A stretch of 64,000 nucleotides of DNA, from the NCBI RefSeq assembly GCF_000315795.1, contig NZ_ANHY01000006.1, positions 186,001-250,000 of the forward strand. Reading direction: 5' to 3'. A program made the translations under genes and the position numbers. This document shows, in pieces, positions 42,344 to 52,499 of this stretch. This DNA is from Caenispirillum salinarum AK4 (GTDB lineage: Bacteria; Pseudomonadota; Alphaproteobacteria; Rhodospirillales; Rhodospirillaceae). The notes under the pieces were generated by a model that did not search any database, had not been told where the DNA came from, and worked only from the letters and a program-made list of their open reading frames with translations. The number at the start of each line of letters is the position of its first letter. Position 1 is the stretch's first letter.

Positions 42344-43324
42344 TCAGACAACCCGGTCCCCCGGCTCGGCCCGGCGCAGCACAACGGCGTCCACGTTGTC
42401 CAGCGCGCGGAACCCCATGGCAGTGCGCGTCTCCAGTGTCGCCGTGCCCAGGTGCGGCAGCAGGAAGGCGTTGGGCAGGTCCAGGTACCCGGGATTGACC
42501 GCCGGCTCGCCCTCGAACACATCCAGCCCCGCAGCCTGCACACGGCCGTCCTTCAGGGCGGCGATCAGCGCGGCGTCGTCCACGACGGTGCCTCGTGCCG
42601 TGTTGATCACCACCGCGCCCTTTGGCAGCAGCCCGATGCGCTCGGCGTTGAGGTAATGGTGGTTGTCCGCCGAGCCGGGGATGTGGATGGAGAGGAAATC
42701 CGAGACCCTGAGAAGGCTCTCGCTGGTGTCGTGCCACGTCAGGCCCAGGTCCGCCTCCTCGCCCTCGGGCAGGCGGGTGCGCTTGCAGTAGTGCAATTCC
42801 ATCCCCAGTGCCCGCGCGCGACGAGCCAGCGCCATGCCAATGCGCCCCATGCCGAGAATCCCGAGCCGCCGGCCGCCGGGATGCACGCCCAGAAGCTGGG
42901 TCGGCGCCCAGCCGGTCCAGTCGCCCCGCCGCAGCAGGCTTTCCGCCTCCCACGCCCGGCGGGCGGCGCCCAGGAGGCAGAGCAGGGCGATGTCTGCGGT
43001 GGCCTCGGTGACCACGTCGGGCGTGTTGGTGACGGTCAGGCCGCGGGCGCGGGCGGCGTCGGTGTCGATGTGATCGTGCCCGACGCTGAAGGTCGCCAGC
43101 ACGCGCACGCTGTCCGGCAGCGCCTCGATGACCTCGCGCGTGACCTTCTCGGTGGGCGTGACCATGAGGGCGTCGGCGGCAAGCCGCGCCGCGGCCTCGG
43201 CCAGTTCCAGGCCGCCGTATTGGCGGTCTTCGGGGTTCAGATGGGCGTCGTAATCCCGCGCCGCCCGCTCGTGCACCGGGTCGGGCAGCCGTCGCGAGAT
43301 CAGGAGAACCGGTTTGTGAGCCAT
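42344..43324 (-). CDS. D-2-hydroxyacid dehydrogenase (glyoxylate/hydroxypyruvate reductase type)
   Basis: A 326-residue NAD(P)-dependent dehydrogenase that probably reduces glyoxylate or hydroxypyruvate. The Rossmann motif is GRRLGILGMGRIGMALARRA, then the substrate loop SVGHDHID, the catalytic Arg in NTARGTVVDD, Glu in DVFEGEP and His in LLPHLGTAT. The alternative start 9 codons upstream (43351) is less likely because the homologous start is MAHKPVLLISRRLP. It is divergent from a tartronate-semialdehyde-type reductase gene, 84 bases apart. Confidence 0.92.
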   Translation of the reverse strand: MAHKPVLLISRRLPDPVHERAARDYDAHLNPEDRQYGGLELAEAAARLAADALMVTPTEKVTREVIEALPDSVRVLATFSVGHDHIDTDAARARGLTVTNTPDVVTEATADIALLCLLGAARRAWEAESLLRRGDWTGWAPTQLLGVHPGGRRLGILGMGRIGMALARRARALGMELHYCKRTRLPEGEEADLGLTWHDTSESLLRVSDFLSIHIPGSADNHHYLNAERIGLLPKGAVVINTARGTVVDDAALIAALKDGRVQAAGLDVFEGEPAVNPGYLDLPNAFLLPHLGTATLETRTAMGFRALDNVDAVVLRRAEPGDRVV

Positions 43325-43408
43325 GGAAATTCCCTTATAGTCGTGGGACATACACACCAACGCCCGGCAATCGGGCGGCCACGCGCGCAGACGGGAGGAT
43401 AGCTGACA

Positions 43409-44290
<882 letters not shown>

Positions 44291-44326
44291 CAGCCGCGCC
44301 GCTGACGGCAGGATGGGGATCAGGCC

Positions 44327-45127
44327 ATGAAGTTCACCGGGGAATACCGCATACCCGCACCCAAGGGCGCCGTCTGGCGCGCCTTGAACGACGTCGACAT
44401 CCTCAAGGCCTCCATCCGCCAGGTGGAGGAACTGGAGTGGACCGGCGAGCGCGACCTGAAAACCACCATCCGCGCCCGCGTCGGACCCATGAAGGCGCGG
44501 TTCCGCGGCTCCATTGAACTGGCGGACATCGACGCCCCGCACGCCTACACGCTGATCGGCCAGGGCGACGGCGGCGTTGCGGGGTTCGCCAAGGCCACCG
44601 CCCGTGTCCGGCTGGCCGAAGCGCCCGATGCGGCCCACGAGACCATCTTCATCTACGACTGCGACGCCGACATCGGCGGCCGGCTGATGACCATCGGCGG
44701 CTCGCTGGTGCGCGGCGTGGCGGACCGGGCGGCAGAGTCGTTCTTCGAGGCCTTCGCCGACCGGTTGGTGGTCGCCATCGCCGCCCGCGACGCAAGCCAG
44801 GTGCCCGACGAGACGGCGGCGTCACCGTCCGACCCGGCGGCGGCGCCGGTGAAGGTGGACCCTTTTTCGGGAAAGACGTTCCGCGCGGAAGCGGCCGCCG
44901 TTGAGGCGCCGTTCTCGTGGACCGGTGCGGCCTCGCGCCTGGCCGATCAGTTGAAGGCGCTGGAGGACGACCAGCAGTCGGCCGGCCTCGCCACCGCCGG
45001 CTATTGGGAGGAGCCTCCGCCGGCCCTCTCGCGCGAGGGAGTCATTCCCGTCAATGCCGCACTGCTGCTCATCGTCGCCGGCTGGGTGGGCATGGCAGCA
45101 ATCCTGCTGCTGCTGTTCGCATTGTAG
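44327..45127 (+). CDS. CoxG-like SRPBCC protein with C-terminal membrane anchor
   Basis: A 266-residue protein of the CoxG family (carbon monoxide dehydrogenase subunit G), with an SRPBCC-fold N-terminal domain of about 150 residues (MKFTGEYRIPAPKGAVWRAL, then GDGGVAGFAKATARVRL). A linker leads to a C-terminal membrane helix (NAALLLIVAGWVGMAAILL). In oligotrophic carboxidotrophs CoxG anchors CO dehydrogenase to the membrane. No coxMSL genes are in the window, so the partner here is unknown. Confidence 0.85.
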   Translation: MKFTGEYRIPAPKGAVWRALNDVDILKASIRQVEELEWTGERDLKTTIRARVGPMKARFRGSIELADIDAPHAYTLIGQGDGGVAGFAKATARVRLAEAPDAAHETIFIYDCDADIGGRLMTIGGSLVRGVADRAAESFFEAFADRLVVAIAARDASQVPDETAASPSDPAAAPVKVDPFSGKTFRAEAAAVEAPFSWTGAASRLADQLKALEDDQQSAGLATAGYWEEPPPALSREGVIPVNAALLLIVAGWVGMAAILLLLFAL

Positions 45128-45156
45128 CACCAGACCAGAACCACCACGCGGGCACG

Positions 45157-45177
45157 AAAAAGCCCGCTTTCGCGGGC
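45157..45177 (-). terminator. Terminator of infA
   Basis: On the minus strand, GCCCGC and GCGGGC pair around a GAAA tetraloop, followed by TTTTT. It lies about 64 bases after the infA stop. Confidence 0.85.
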
Positions 45178-45240
45178 CCTTGCCGCCGACGTGGCGGACG
45201 GAGAGGCGGGGGCGCCCTGCGGCGCCCGCCCTCGTGCCGA

Positions 45241-45462
45241 TCAATGACGGTGGCGGAAGACGATTCGGCCCTTCGTCAGGTCGTAGGGGGTCATCTCGAT
45301 GTCCACCTTGTCGCCCACCGACACGCGGATGCGGAACTTGCGCATCTTGCCCGCCGTGTGAGCCAGCACTTCGTGATCGTTTTCCAGCTTCACGCGGAAC
45401 ATCGCGTTCGGCAGCTTTTCGACCACGGTGCCGTTGAATTCGAGGGTTTCTTCCTTCGCCAT
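45241..45462 (-). CDS. infA: Translation initiation factor IF-1
   Basis: IF-1 binds the ribosomal A site during initiation. The 73-residue OB-fold protein [20 protein letters not shown] ends [12 protein letters not shown], matching the family at both ends in length and sequence. An AAGGAG site precedes the ATG. It stands alone on its strand between a terminator and a promoter, so it is a single-gene unit. Confidence 0.98.
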   Translation of the reverse strand: MAKEETLEFNGTVVEKLPNAMFRVKLENDHEVLAHTAGKMRKFRIRVSVGDKVDIEMTPYDLTKGRIVFRHRH

Positions 45463-45653
45463 GCCTGTCTCCTTGCTGGGTCGCCGCGTCCGGCGGCGCG
45501 TGACGGCGAAAGCCGTTCGGACCCTCGCGGCGCGCGGGGCTGGGGGCGACCGTCATAGATGAATTTCTTCCCGCATCACAGGGCACCGAAGCGGCGCACC
45601 ACGTAACGGGAATGGGGCGGACCCGGCGGGACCGCCCCACGAGCGTTGCCAGT

Positions 45654-45682
45654 TATATAAAGAATGCTTCAGCCGATGTCCA
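45654..45682 (-). promoter_or_regulatory. Probable infA promoter
   Basis: On the minus strand, TGGACA (45677-45682), a 17-base spacer and TATATA (45654-45659) resemble sigma-70 boxes. The leader would be about 185 bases, and it contains a hairpin of TGGGGCGG with CCGCCCCA (45613-45639). It sits in the gap between the M20 gene stop and infA. Confidence 0.55.
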
Positions 45683-45708
45683 GTTGCGAGCCCACGCGCG
45701 AGGGCGCA

Positions 45709-46887
45709 TCAGCGTTGCGGACATTGCGACTCGGCAAGTCGCGCAAAGAACGTCGCGCCCGTCGTCAGGATGTCGTCGTTGAAGTCATACCGCGGGTTGT
45801 GGAGCCCGACGCATCCCAGGTCTTCCGATCCCTCGCCATTGCCGATGAAACCGTAGGCGCCCGGTTTCTCCTGAAGGAAAAAGCTGAAGTCCTCGGCGAA
45901 CATCACCGGCGCCTGGTCCAAGACCCGCTCGGCGCCGAAGGTGTCGGCGACCACGGCGCGCGCGGCCTCGGTTTCGCCGGCAGTGTTGACGGTGGGCGGA
46001 TACCCATACTGGTAGTCCACCGAAACCTCGACGCCGTGCGCGGCTCCGATGCCCTCTGCCATGCGCTTCATGCCGCCAATCGCCTGCTCGCCGATCTGCT
46101 TGTCGAAGTAGCGCACAGTGCCGCCCAGACGCGCGGCGTCGGGCAGGACGTTGAACGTGTCACCGGCGTGGAACTCGGTCACCGACACCACCAGCGTCTC
46201 ATGCGGCGGGCAATGGCGGCTGACCAGGGCTTGCAGCGCCTGCACCAGAGCCGCGCCGGCCACCACCGGGTCCCGGCCCAGGTGCGGTGCGGCGGCATGG
46301 GCCCCCTTGCCCTGGATGGTGATGGTGAATCGATCCGCCGCCGCCATCACGGGACCGGGAGACACCGCCACCGATCCGGCCGGCAGGCCCGGCATGTTAT
46401 GGACGCCCCAGACGGCGGAAACGGGGAATCGGTCGAACAGGCCGTCCTCGATCATTGCGCGCGCGCCGGCGCGGCCTTCCTCGGCGGGCTGGAAGATGAA
46501 CACCAGCGTTCCGGAGAAGCGCCGCGTCTCCGCCAGATAGCGGGCGGCGCCCAGCAGCATGGTGGTGTGCCCGTCATGGCCGCAGGCGTGCATGACGCCG
46601 TGGTGGACCGACTTGTGCGGCCGGTCTTCCGCGGCTTCCACGATGGGCAGCGCGTCCATGTCGGCACGCAGGCCGATCATCGGGCCGTCGCCCTGGCGCA
46701 GCACGCCGACCACACCCGTGCCGCCGATGCCCTCCACCACCTCGTCGAAGCCGAAGCCGCGCAGTTTTTCCGCCACCAGGGCGGCGGTGCGGTGTTCCTC
46801 GAAGGCGAGTTCCGGATGCCGGTGGATGTCGTGGCGCCAGTCCACCAGGTCGTCGTGGAAGTCGGCGATGCGGTTGAGCACGGGCAT
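45709..46887 (-). CDS. M20 family metal-dependent amidohydrolase
   Basis: A 392-residue zinc peptidase of the hippurate hydrolase / N-acyl amino acid amidohydrolase type. Metal ligands are in MHACGHDGHTTMLLG and the FQPAEEG motif; the dimerisation lid contains KGAHAAAPHLGRDPV. It opens DDLVDWRHDIHRHPELAFEEH, which is the family start. The ATG at 46887 has AAGGAG about 13 bases upstream, rather far. It hydrolyses acyl or aromatic amides of amino acids in the cytoplasm. The divergent MFS carrier gene suggests uptake or export of a related compound. Confidence 0.93.
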   Translation of the reverse strand: MPVLNRIADFHDDLVDWRHDIHRHPELAFEEHRTAALVAEKLRGFGFDEVVEGIGGTGVVGVLRQGDGPMIGLRADMDALPIVEAAEDRPHKSVHHGVMHACGHDGHTTMLLGAARYLAETRRFSGTLVFIFQPAEEGRAGARAMIEDGLFDRFPVSAVWGVHNMPGLPAGSVAVSPGPVMAAADRFTITIQGKGAHAAAPHLGRDPVVAGAALVQALQALVSRHCPPHETLVVSVTEFHAGDTFNVLPDAARLGGTVRYFDKQIGEQAIGGMKRMAEGIGAAHGVEVSVDYQYGYPPTVNTAGETEAARAVVADTFGAERVLDQAPVMFAEDFSFFLQEKPGAYGFIGNGEGSEDLGCVGLHNPRYDFNDDILTTGATFFARLAESQCPQR

Positions 46888-47035
46888 GATGGAAGCGGCT
46901 CTCCTTGCGGCGGGGCGACGGACGGCGTCAGTGGCCCTTGCGAAGGCGCTACGATCGGGCCTAAGCAGAAGGCATGCAACGACTTTCACATGGGGCCGGC
47001 CGACCGGCGCGACAAGGCGAGGGGCACGCACGCCC

Positions 47036-48289
47036 ATGAGCGGGACGGCATCCGCCCCTCCCGCCGGCTCCCCTTGGGGCGTGCTGGCGGCGACCACCAC
47101 CGTGCAGGCGCTGGTGAGCATGGCAGCCCTGACGCCGCCGGTCTTCGCTGCCGTCGCGACGGAGGACGTGGGCCTGCCGGGCAGCTTCGTTGGTTATTAC
47201 ACCTCGCTGGTGTACCTGGGCGCCATGGTGACGACGCTGGTGTCGGGCGGAATCATCGGCCGCTACGGCGCCATGCGGACAAGCCAGGTCTGCCTGGCGC
47301 TGTGCCTGGCGGGCCTGGCCGGGGTGGCGGCCATGCAGGCGGGTCCGCTGGTGGTGATGGCCATCGTCGGCGCACTGGTGATCGGGCTTGGCTACGGGCC
47401 CGTCACGCCGTCCTCCAGCCACATCCTCGCCCGCACCACGCCGGCGGAACGGCGGGGGCTGGTGTTCTCCATCAAGCAGACGGGCGTGCCCATCGGCGGC
47501 ATGCTGGCCGGAGCCCTGGTGCCGAGCCTGACGGATGCCATCGGCTGGCGTTGGGCGGCCCTGGTCGTGGGGACGGCGGCGCTGGCGGTGGCGCTTCTGG
47601 TGCAGCCGACGCGGCAGGTCCTGGACGCCGACCGCGATCCGCGAAAGCGCGCCAACGTGGCTGCCGTACTGGCCCCGCTGGGCATGATCTGGCGTCACGC
47701 GCCGTTGCGGCTGTTGTCGGTCGCCTCTTTCACCTTTGCCGCCATCCAGCTCAGCCTGTCGAGCTTCCTCGTGGTCTACCTGGCGCGCCGCGCGGGCATG
47801 AGCCTGGTGGACGCCGGGCTGATCCTGGCGGTGGCGCAGGGCGCGGGGATCGCCGGGCGCGTGATCTGGGGCTGGGTGGCCGACAAGTGGATCGGGCCGC
47901 GCGCCATGCTGTTGATCCTGGGCGCCGTCATGGCCGCCGCCGCCATTCTCACGGGTTGGCTGGCGCCGGACATGCCGGTGGCGCTGCTGGTGCCCGTCGT
48001 CGCCCTGTTCGGCGCCACCGCCATCGGTTGGAACGGCGTCTTTCTGGCAGAGGTGGCGCACCTGGCCCCCAAGGGCCGGGCAGGGGAGGCCACCGGCGGC
48101 GCCCTGTTCTTTACCTATGCCGGAGTGGTCTTCGGGCCGAGCCTGTTCGGCATCGCCGTCGAGGTCCTGCCGGGAGATTACGCCTCGGCCTTCACCCTGT
48201 TCGGGCTGGCGGCGCTGGGCGGCGGGCTGTTGTCGGGCCTGGCCGCGCGCGTCGCTCACACGCGGGAAGAGGAGGCCGCCGCGCCATGA
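47036..48289 (+). CDS. Major facilitator superfamily transporter
   Basis: A 417-residue carrier with about 12 hydrophobic segments. The MFS loop 2-3 motif region GGIIGRYGAMRTSQ and the second-half GRVIWGWVADKWIGPR motif are visible, as is GLGYGPVTPSSSHIL in helix 4. A GAGGGG site precedes ATG 47036. The frame is open far upstream but crosses the M20 gene. It overlaps the next gene by 4 bases (ATGA), so the two are coupled. The substrate is unknown; a cyanate/nitrate-like subclass cannot be excluded. Confidence 0.9.
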   Translation: MSGTASAPPAGSPWGVLAATTTVQALVSMAALTPPVFAAVATEDVGLPGSFVGYYTSLVYLGAMVTTLVSGGIIGRYGAMRTSQVCLALCLAGLAGVAAMQAGPLVVMAIVGALVIGLGYGPVTPSSSHILARTTPAERRGLVFSIKQTGVPIGGMLAGALVPSLTDAIGWRWAALVVGTAALAVALLVQPTRQVLDADRDPRKRANVAAVLAPLGMIWRHAPLRLLSVASFTFAAIQLSLSSFLVVYLARRAGMSLVDAGLILAVAQGAGIAGRVIWGWVADKWIGPRAMLLILGAVMAAAAILTGWLAPDMPVALLVPVVALFGATAIGWNGVFLAEVAHLAPKGRAGEATGGALFFTYAGVVFGPSLFGIAVEVLPGDYASAFTLFGLAALGGGLLSGLAARVAHTREEEAAAP

Positions 48290-49059
48290 TCGTCCTGTTC
48301 ACCGACTTCGGCCTCGCAGGTCCCTATGTGGGCCAGATGAAGGCCGTGCTGGCGCGGGAGGCCCCGGCGGTGCCGGTCATCGACCTGTTCGCCGATGCAC
48401 CCAGCTTCGATCCCATGCTGTCCGCCTATCTTCTGGCGGCCTATGCCGAATGGTTTCCAGCCGGCACGGTGTTCCTGTCCGTGGTCGATCCCGGCGTCGG
48501 GACTGACCGCCCCGGCGTGGTGGTGGAAGCCGGCGGCAAGCGGTTCGTCGGCCCCGGCAACGGCCTGTTCGAGCCTGTCCTGCGCCGTGCACCCGACGGC
48601 TCTGCAAGAGCCTGGGAGATCACCTGGGCGCCCGACGTCCTGAGCGCCAGCTTCCACGGCCGGGACATCTTCGCGCCGGTCGCGGCCGGCCTCGCCACCG
48701 CCGGGGCGGACGCGATGGCGGGCGAGGGCAGGCTGTCTCCGCTGCCCCTGTCGCGCCTCCGCCGAAAAAACTGGCCCGATGATCTGGACCGCATCGTCTA
48801 CGTCGACCACTACGGCAATGCCATGACCGGCCGGCTCGGGTATCGACTGTCGACAGAGGCGGTGCTGGTGCTGCCCGACGGCACCCGCGTCAGCCACGCC
48901 CGCACTTTCGGTGCCGTGCCCGTGGGCCGGCCGCTCTGGTACGTAAACTCCAACGGCCTTGTGGAAATTGCGGTCAACCAGGGCCGTGCGGCATCGGTCC
49001 TCAGCCTCACGCCGGGAGTGCCGGTCGTGGTCGAGCGCACAAGCGAAAACCCCAGGTGA
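48286..49059 (+). CDS. SAM hydroxide adenosyltransferase (DUF62 family)
   Basis: A 257-residue member of the family that splits S-adenosylmethionine into adenosine and methionine with water, related to fluorinase and chlorinase. Key segments are IVLFTDFGLAGPYVGQMKAV, VVDPGVGTDRPGVVVEAG with the catalytic Asp and Arg, FHGRDIFAPVAA with the catalytic His, and VYVDHYGNAMTG. The halogenase-specific loop is not visible, so hydrolase activity is the better guess. It is translationally coupled to the MFS gene. Confidence 0.9.
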   Translation: MIVLFTDFGLAGPYVGQMKAVLAREAPAVPVIDLFADAPSFDPMLSAYLLAAYAEWFPAGTVFLSVVDPGVGTDRPGVVVEAGGKRFVGPGNGLFEPVLRRAPDGSARAWEITWAPDVLSASFHGRDIFAPVAAGLATAGADAMAGEGRLSPLPLSRLRRKNWPDDLDRIVYVDHYGNAMTGRLGYRLSTEAVLVLPDGTRVSHARTFGAVPVGRPLWYVNSNGLVEIAVNQGRAASVLSLTPGVPVVVERTSENPR

Positions 49060-49179
49060 TCCATCGGAGTAGGTCGGCCGATAAAGGATTGATCGTTGTG
49101 CGCGAAAAGTGGAATGTTTGCGTATGGAGTCCGGGGCGGGGGCACCGGAGCACATGACAGAGCAGGGGCGCGGTTCTTG

Positions 49180-50007
49180 ATGGATTTCTCGGTGACCTTC
49201 TGGGGAGTGCGCGGCAGCATCGCCTGCCCGTCGCCGAACCACGTGATCTACGGCGGCAATACCAGCTGCCTGGAGGTTGTCGCCGGGGGGCGCCACATCA
49301 TCATGGACGCCGGTACCGGCATCCGCGGCCTGGGCCACAAGGTGATGGAGCAGGGCATCCAGGCCTCCACCCTGCTGCTGACCCACACCCACTGGGATCA
49401 CATCAACGGCTTCCCCTTCTTCGCGCCCGTCTTCCAGAAGCACCGCAGCCTGGACATCTACGCCGGCCACCTGCACGACGCCGGCGGCATCCAGAGCGTG
49501 CTTGCCAGCAGCATGTCCAATCCGGTCTTCCCGGTCCCGCTGGAGGCGTTGCAGGCGAAGCTGACGTTCCACGACTTCAAGGCCGGCGAGACGCTGCACC
49601 TGGGGGATGACGTCACGGTGCGGACTGCCGCGCTGAACCATCCCAACGGGTCGACCGGATACCGGATCGAATACGACGGAAAGGCCATGTGCTATGTCAC
49701 CGATACCGAGCACCGGCCCGGCGAGCCCGACCGCAACGTGCTGGAACTGATCCGGGGCGCCGACCTGGTGATCTACGACAGCACCTACACCGACGACGAA
49801 TTCCCGCGCCACGTCGGCTGGGGCCACTCCACATGGCAGGAGGGCGTGCGCCTGTGCCGCGCGGCCGACGTCAAGCGCATGGCGATCTTCCACCACGACC
49901 CCGACCACGACGACACCTTCATGACCAAGGTGGAGGCCGAGGCCGCGGAGACCTGGGCCGGCGCTTTTGTTGCGCGCGAGGGCATGACGGTGGACATCGG
50001 CGCCTGA
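49180..50007 (+). CDS. MBL-fold metallo-hydrolase
   Basis: A 275-residue metallo-beta-lactamase-fold protein. It starts MDFSVTFWGVRGSIACPSP, like phosphodiesterase members of the family. The metal motif HTHWDH is at residues 69-74 (TLLLTHTHWDHINGFPFF), the bridging Asp is in YVTDTEHRP, and there is a late His in FHHDPDHDD. It may be a cyclic-nucleotide phosphodiesterase or phosphonate-type hydrolase. The start at 49180 is preceded by a very short frame, ATG at 49153 to TGA at 49179, that overlaps its ATG. Next on the opposite strand is an adenylate cyclase gene. Confidence 0.88.
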   Translation: MDFSVTFWGVRGSIACPSPNHVIYGGNTSCLEVVAGGRHIIMDAGTGIRGLGHKVMEQGIQASTLLLTHTHWDHINGFPFFAPVFQKHRSLDIYAGHLHDAGGIQSVLASSMSNPVFPVPLEALQAKLTFHDFKAGETLHLGDDVTVRTAALNHPNGSTGYRIEYDGKAMCYVTDTEHRPGEPDRNVLELIRGADLVIYDSTYTDDEFPRHVGWGHSTWQEGVRLCRAADVKRMAIFHHDPDHDDTFMTKVEAEAAETWAGAFVAREGMTVDIGA

Positions 50008-50064
50008 AGCGGCGCTTTAGCCTTCTCGCCCAACCTGCTGACAAAAAAGCATTTTCTGGCGGGC

Positions 50065-52314
50065 CTATTTGGAGGTCGCCACGAACACGCCGTCCCAGTC
50101 CTCGCCGGGAGGCGCGGCGCGGTAGTCGTCCGCGCGGCCGTCGTACAGGTCGTAGAGGCCGTCGAGGTCCAGCCCCAGCGCATGGGCCTCGGCGCGCAGG
50201 GCGACGCCCATTTCCGTCATCTCGTTCCACCGCTGCCCGCGGTAGAGGGCGAGGAACTGATCGTGGCGGGCCTTGAAGATCTGCCATTCGCTGCTCGACG
50301 CCATGTCCGGCGAGCCCAACAGGGCGAAAATGCGCACCGGCACGGTCTTGCCCTTCACGCGGATCAGGTCCAGCTCGACCTGCGCATACTCAGGTGCCAG
50401 GCGGGCCGTCTGCTCGCCCAGCACCACGGTCACGCCGTAGGTCTTGGACTGGCCCTCCAGACGGGAGGCCAGGTTCACGTCGTCGCCCAGGACCGAATAG
50501 TCGAAGCGCTGTTCCGAGCCCATGTTGCCGACGCAGACCGTGCCGGTGTTGAGCCCGATGCCGATGTTGATGGGCACGTGGCGCCGGTTTTCCTCCTCCG
50601 CCTCACGCTTTAGCGCCTCGTTCAGTCCCTTCAGGTTGCCGATCATGGCCAGCGCGGAATCGCAGGCGTTGCGCGCGTGTTCCGGATCGTCCAGGGGCGC
50701 GTTCCAGAAGGCCATGATGCAGTCGCCCATGTATTTGTCGATGGTGCCCTGGCGCGCCATGATCACGTCGGTCATCGGGGTAAGGAACCGGTTGATGAGC
50801 CGCGTCAGCCCTTCGGCATCGAACAGTTCCGAGATGGTCGTGAAGCCGCGTACGTCGCAGAACATCAGCGTCATGGGCCGCATTTCGCCGCCCAGCTTCA
50901 GATGGCTCGGATCGGAGGCCAGCTTTTCCACCAGGGCCGGCGACAGGTACTGGCCGAAGGCCTGGCGCACCTGGGCCTTCTGTTTTTCCTCGCGGACGTA
51001 GTTCGAGTACGTCAGGTACATGTAGAGCAGCGTCGCCACCAGGGCCGGATAGACCGGATCGTAGAGCAGCCGCTGGCTCTGGAACGCCCACCACGAAAAG
51101 CCGAACATGGCCGCAACCGAGACGAAGCCGAGCAGGGCCGTCCAGCGGGCGCGGACCATGGGCACCAGGACGATCATCAAGAGACCGGCGGCAATTCCCG
51201 CCACCAGTTCCTGTCCCAGCGCGTCGCGGGGGCGGATGAGCTGGGTATTGGTCAGGATGTTCTCGAGAATCTGGGCGTGCACCTCCACGCCGGGCAGGAA
51301 GGCATCCACCGGCGATGACTTGATGTCGAGCAGCCCGACGGCCGACGTGCCGATCAGCACCAGCTTGCCGGCGATCTTCTCGGGCGGAGCGGTGCCGTTG
51401 AGGACGTCGGCGGCAGAGACATACTTCTCGGGGTCCATGTGCGAAAAGTACACCCAGACCCGGCCCTTGTGGTCGGTGCGGATCAGGTTGGGGCGGATGA
51501 CGATGCCCTCGACCCCCGCCGTGCCGCGCGCCTTGACCGCGAGGCTCTGGTTGCCGGTCGCCACGCGCAGGACTTCCGCCGAGAGGCTGGGGTGCAGGGT
51601 GCCGTCCACGTTCACCACCATGGGCACGCGGCGGACGATGCCGTCGATCTCGCCGGTGGTGTTGAACACGCCCCGGCCCATGGCGGCCCTGTCCAGGATG
51701 GGGATGTTGCGCAGCATGCCGGCGTGCTGTTCCACCTTGTCGCGCACGTCCGAGCCGATCAGCGCGATCGAGGTGGTGGGGCTGTCTTCGGGCGCCGGAA
51801 CGGCATCGGCCCGCACCGACTGGCCCATGACGACGCGGCTCTGGCTGATGACCTGGGCCAGGACCTCGTCGTTGGACGGCATGGACTTCAGCCGTTCGCG
51901 CATTTCCGGATCAAGGCCCGGCATGCTGGCCTGCACGAGGGCGGGCGACATGCGGTCGGGCTCGGCGAACACGATATCAAAGCCGATGACGACCGCGCCC
52001 ATGGCGGTCAGGCGCTGGACCATCTCGGCCACGGTCGTGCGCGGCCACGGCCACTGGCCCACCTGGTTGAGGGACTTTTCGTCCAGGTCGACGATGGTGA
52101 CCGGCCGCTGGGTGACCTCGCGCGGCTCGATCTGCTGGTAGAGGTCGAAGGTCTTCACCCGCAGGATCTCGATGGGCGCGGGGTCCAGCGTGCGCAGCAC
52201 CGACAGGGCGATCAGCAGCAGAATGGCCCAGCCGCGCCCCTTGGTCACAGTGCCGCGCGCCGCGCGCCTGATCCATCCCCCGATCCTGCCCCGGCGGCTT
52301 TCCCCCGTCGCCAT
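50065..52314 (-). CDS. CHASE2-domain adenylate cyclase (class III)
   Basis: A 749-residue membrane cyclase. It has an N-terminal helix (about residues 28-46), an extracytoplasmic CHASE2 sensor domain (about 50-340; IVDLDEKSLNQVGQWPWPR, LVLIGTSAVGLLDIKSSPVD), three membrane helices (about 350-430) and a class III cyclase domain (about 475-640). Metal-binding Asp487 (MFCDVRGF) and Asp531 (KYMGDCIMAFW), adenine-contact Lys527 and the GDD pair, and the transition-state Asn614 and Arg618 (DVNLASRLEG) are all present, which predicts cAMP as product. A GGGGAG site precedes ATG 52314. It is divergent from a secretion ABC gene. Confidence 0.94.
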   Translation of the reverse strand: MATGESRRGRIGGWIRRAARGTVTKGRGWAILLLIALSVLRTLDPAPIEILRVKTFDLYQQIEPREVTQRPVTIVDLDEKSLNQVGQWPWPRTTVAEMVQRLTAMGAVVIGFDIVFAEPDRMSPALVQASMPGLDPEMRERLKSMPSNDEVLAQVISQSRVVMGQSVRADAVPAPEDSPTTSIALIGSDVRDKVEQHAGMLRNIPILDRAAMGRGVFNTTGEIDGIVRRVPMVVNVDGTLHPSLSAEVLRVATGNQSLAVKARGTAGVEGIVIRPNLIRTDHKGRVWVYFSHMDPEKYVSAADVLNGTAPPEKIAGKLVLIGTSAVGLLDIKSSPVDAFLPGVEVHAQILENILTNTQLIRPRDALGQELVAGIAAGLLMIVLVPMVRARWTALLGFVSVAAMFGFSWWAFQSQRLLYDPVYPALVATLLYMYLTYSNYVREEKQKAQVRQAFGQYLSPALVEKLASDPSHLKLGGEMRPMTLMFCDVRGFTTISELFDAEGLTRLINRFLTPMTDVIMARQGTIDKYMGDCIMAFWNAPLDDPEHARNACDSALAMIGNLKGLNEALKREAEEENRRHVPINIGIGLNTGTVCVGNMGSEQRFDYSVLGDDVNLASRLEGQSKTYGVTVVLGEQTARLAPEYAQVELDLIRVKGKTVPVRIFALLGSPDMASSSEWQIFKARHDQFLALYRGQRWNEMTEMGVALRAEAHALGLDLDGLYDLYDGRADDYRAAPPGEDWDGVFVATSK

Positions 52315-52499
52315 GGACGCCTCTCCCCTCGATATCCCCGAAACTCTGGGGCCGCAGCATAACGCAAGACTTCCGGCGTAGCGCAGAAGAAAAAGAACTT
52401 GCCACCTTCGGCCGCGCGGTGTTCCCTGGGCACCCTGGGGAAACAAACGGCGGACACGGGCCTCGTCCCGACGCCGGATCGTGCGCGGACCGATCATCC

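Noticed and set aside
45664-49059. Very long plus-strand open frame crossing the M20 and MFS genes
   Set aside because: Only its last 257 codons (48286-49059) have a recognisable protein; the rest is antisense or out-of-frame to real genes.
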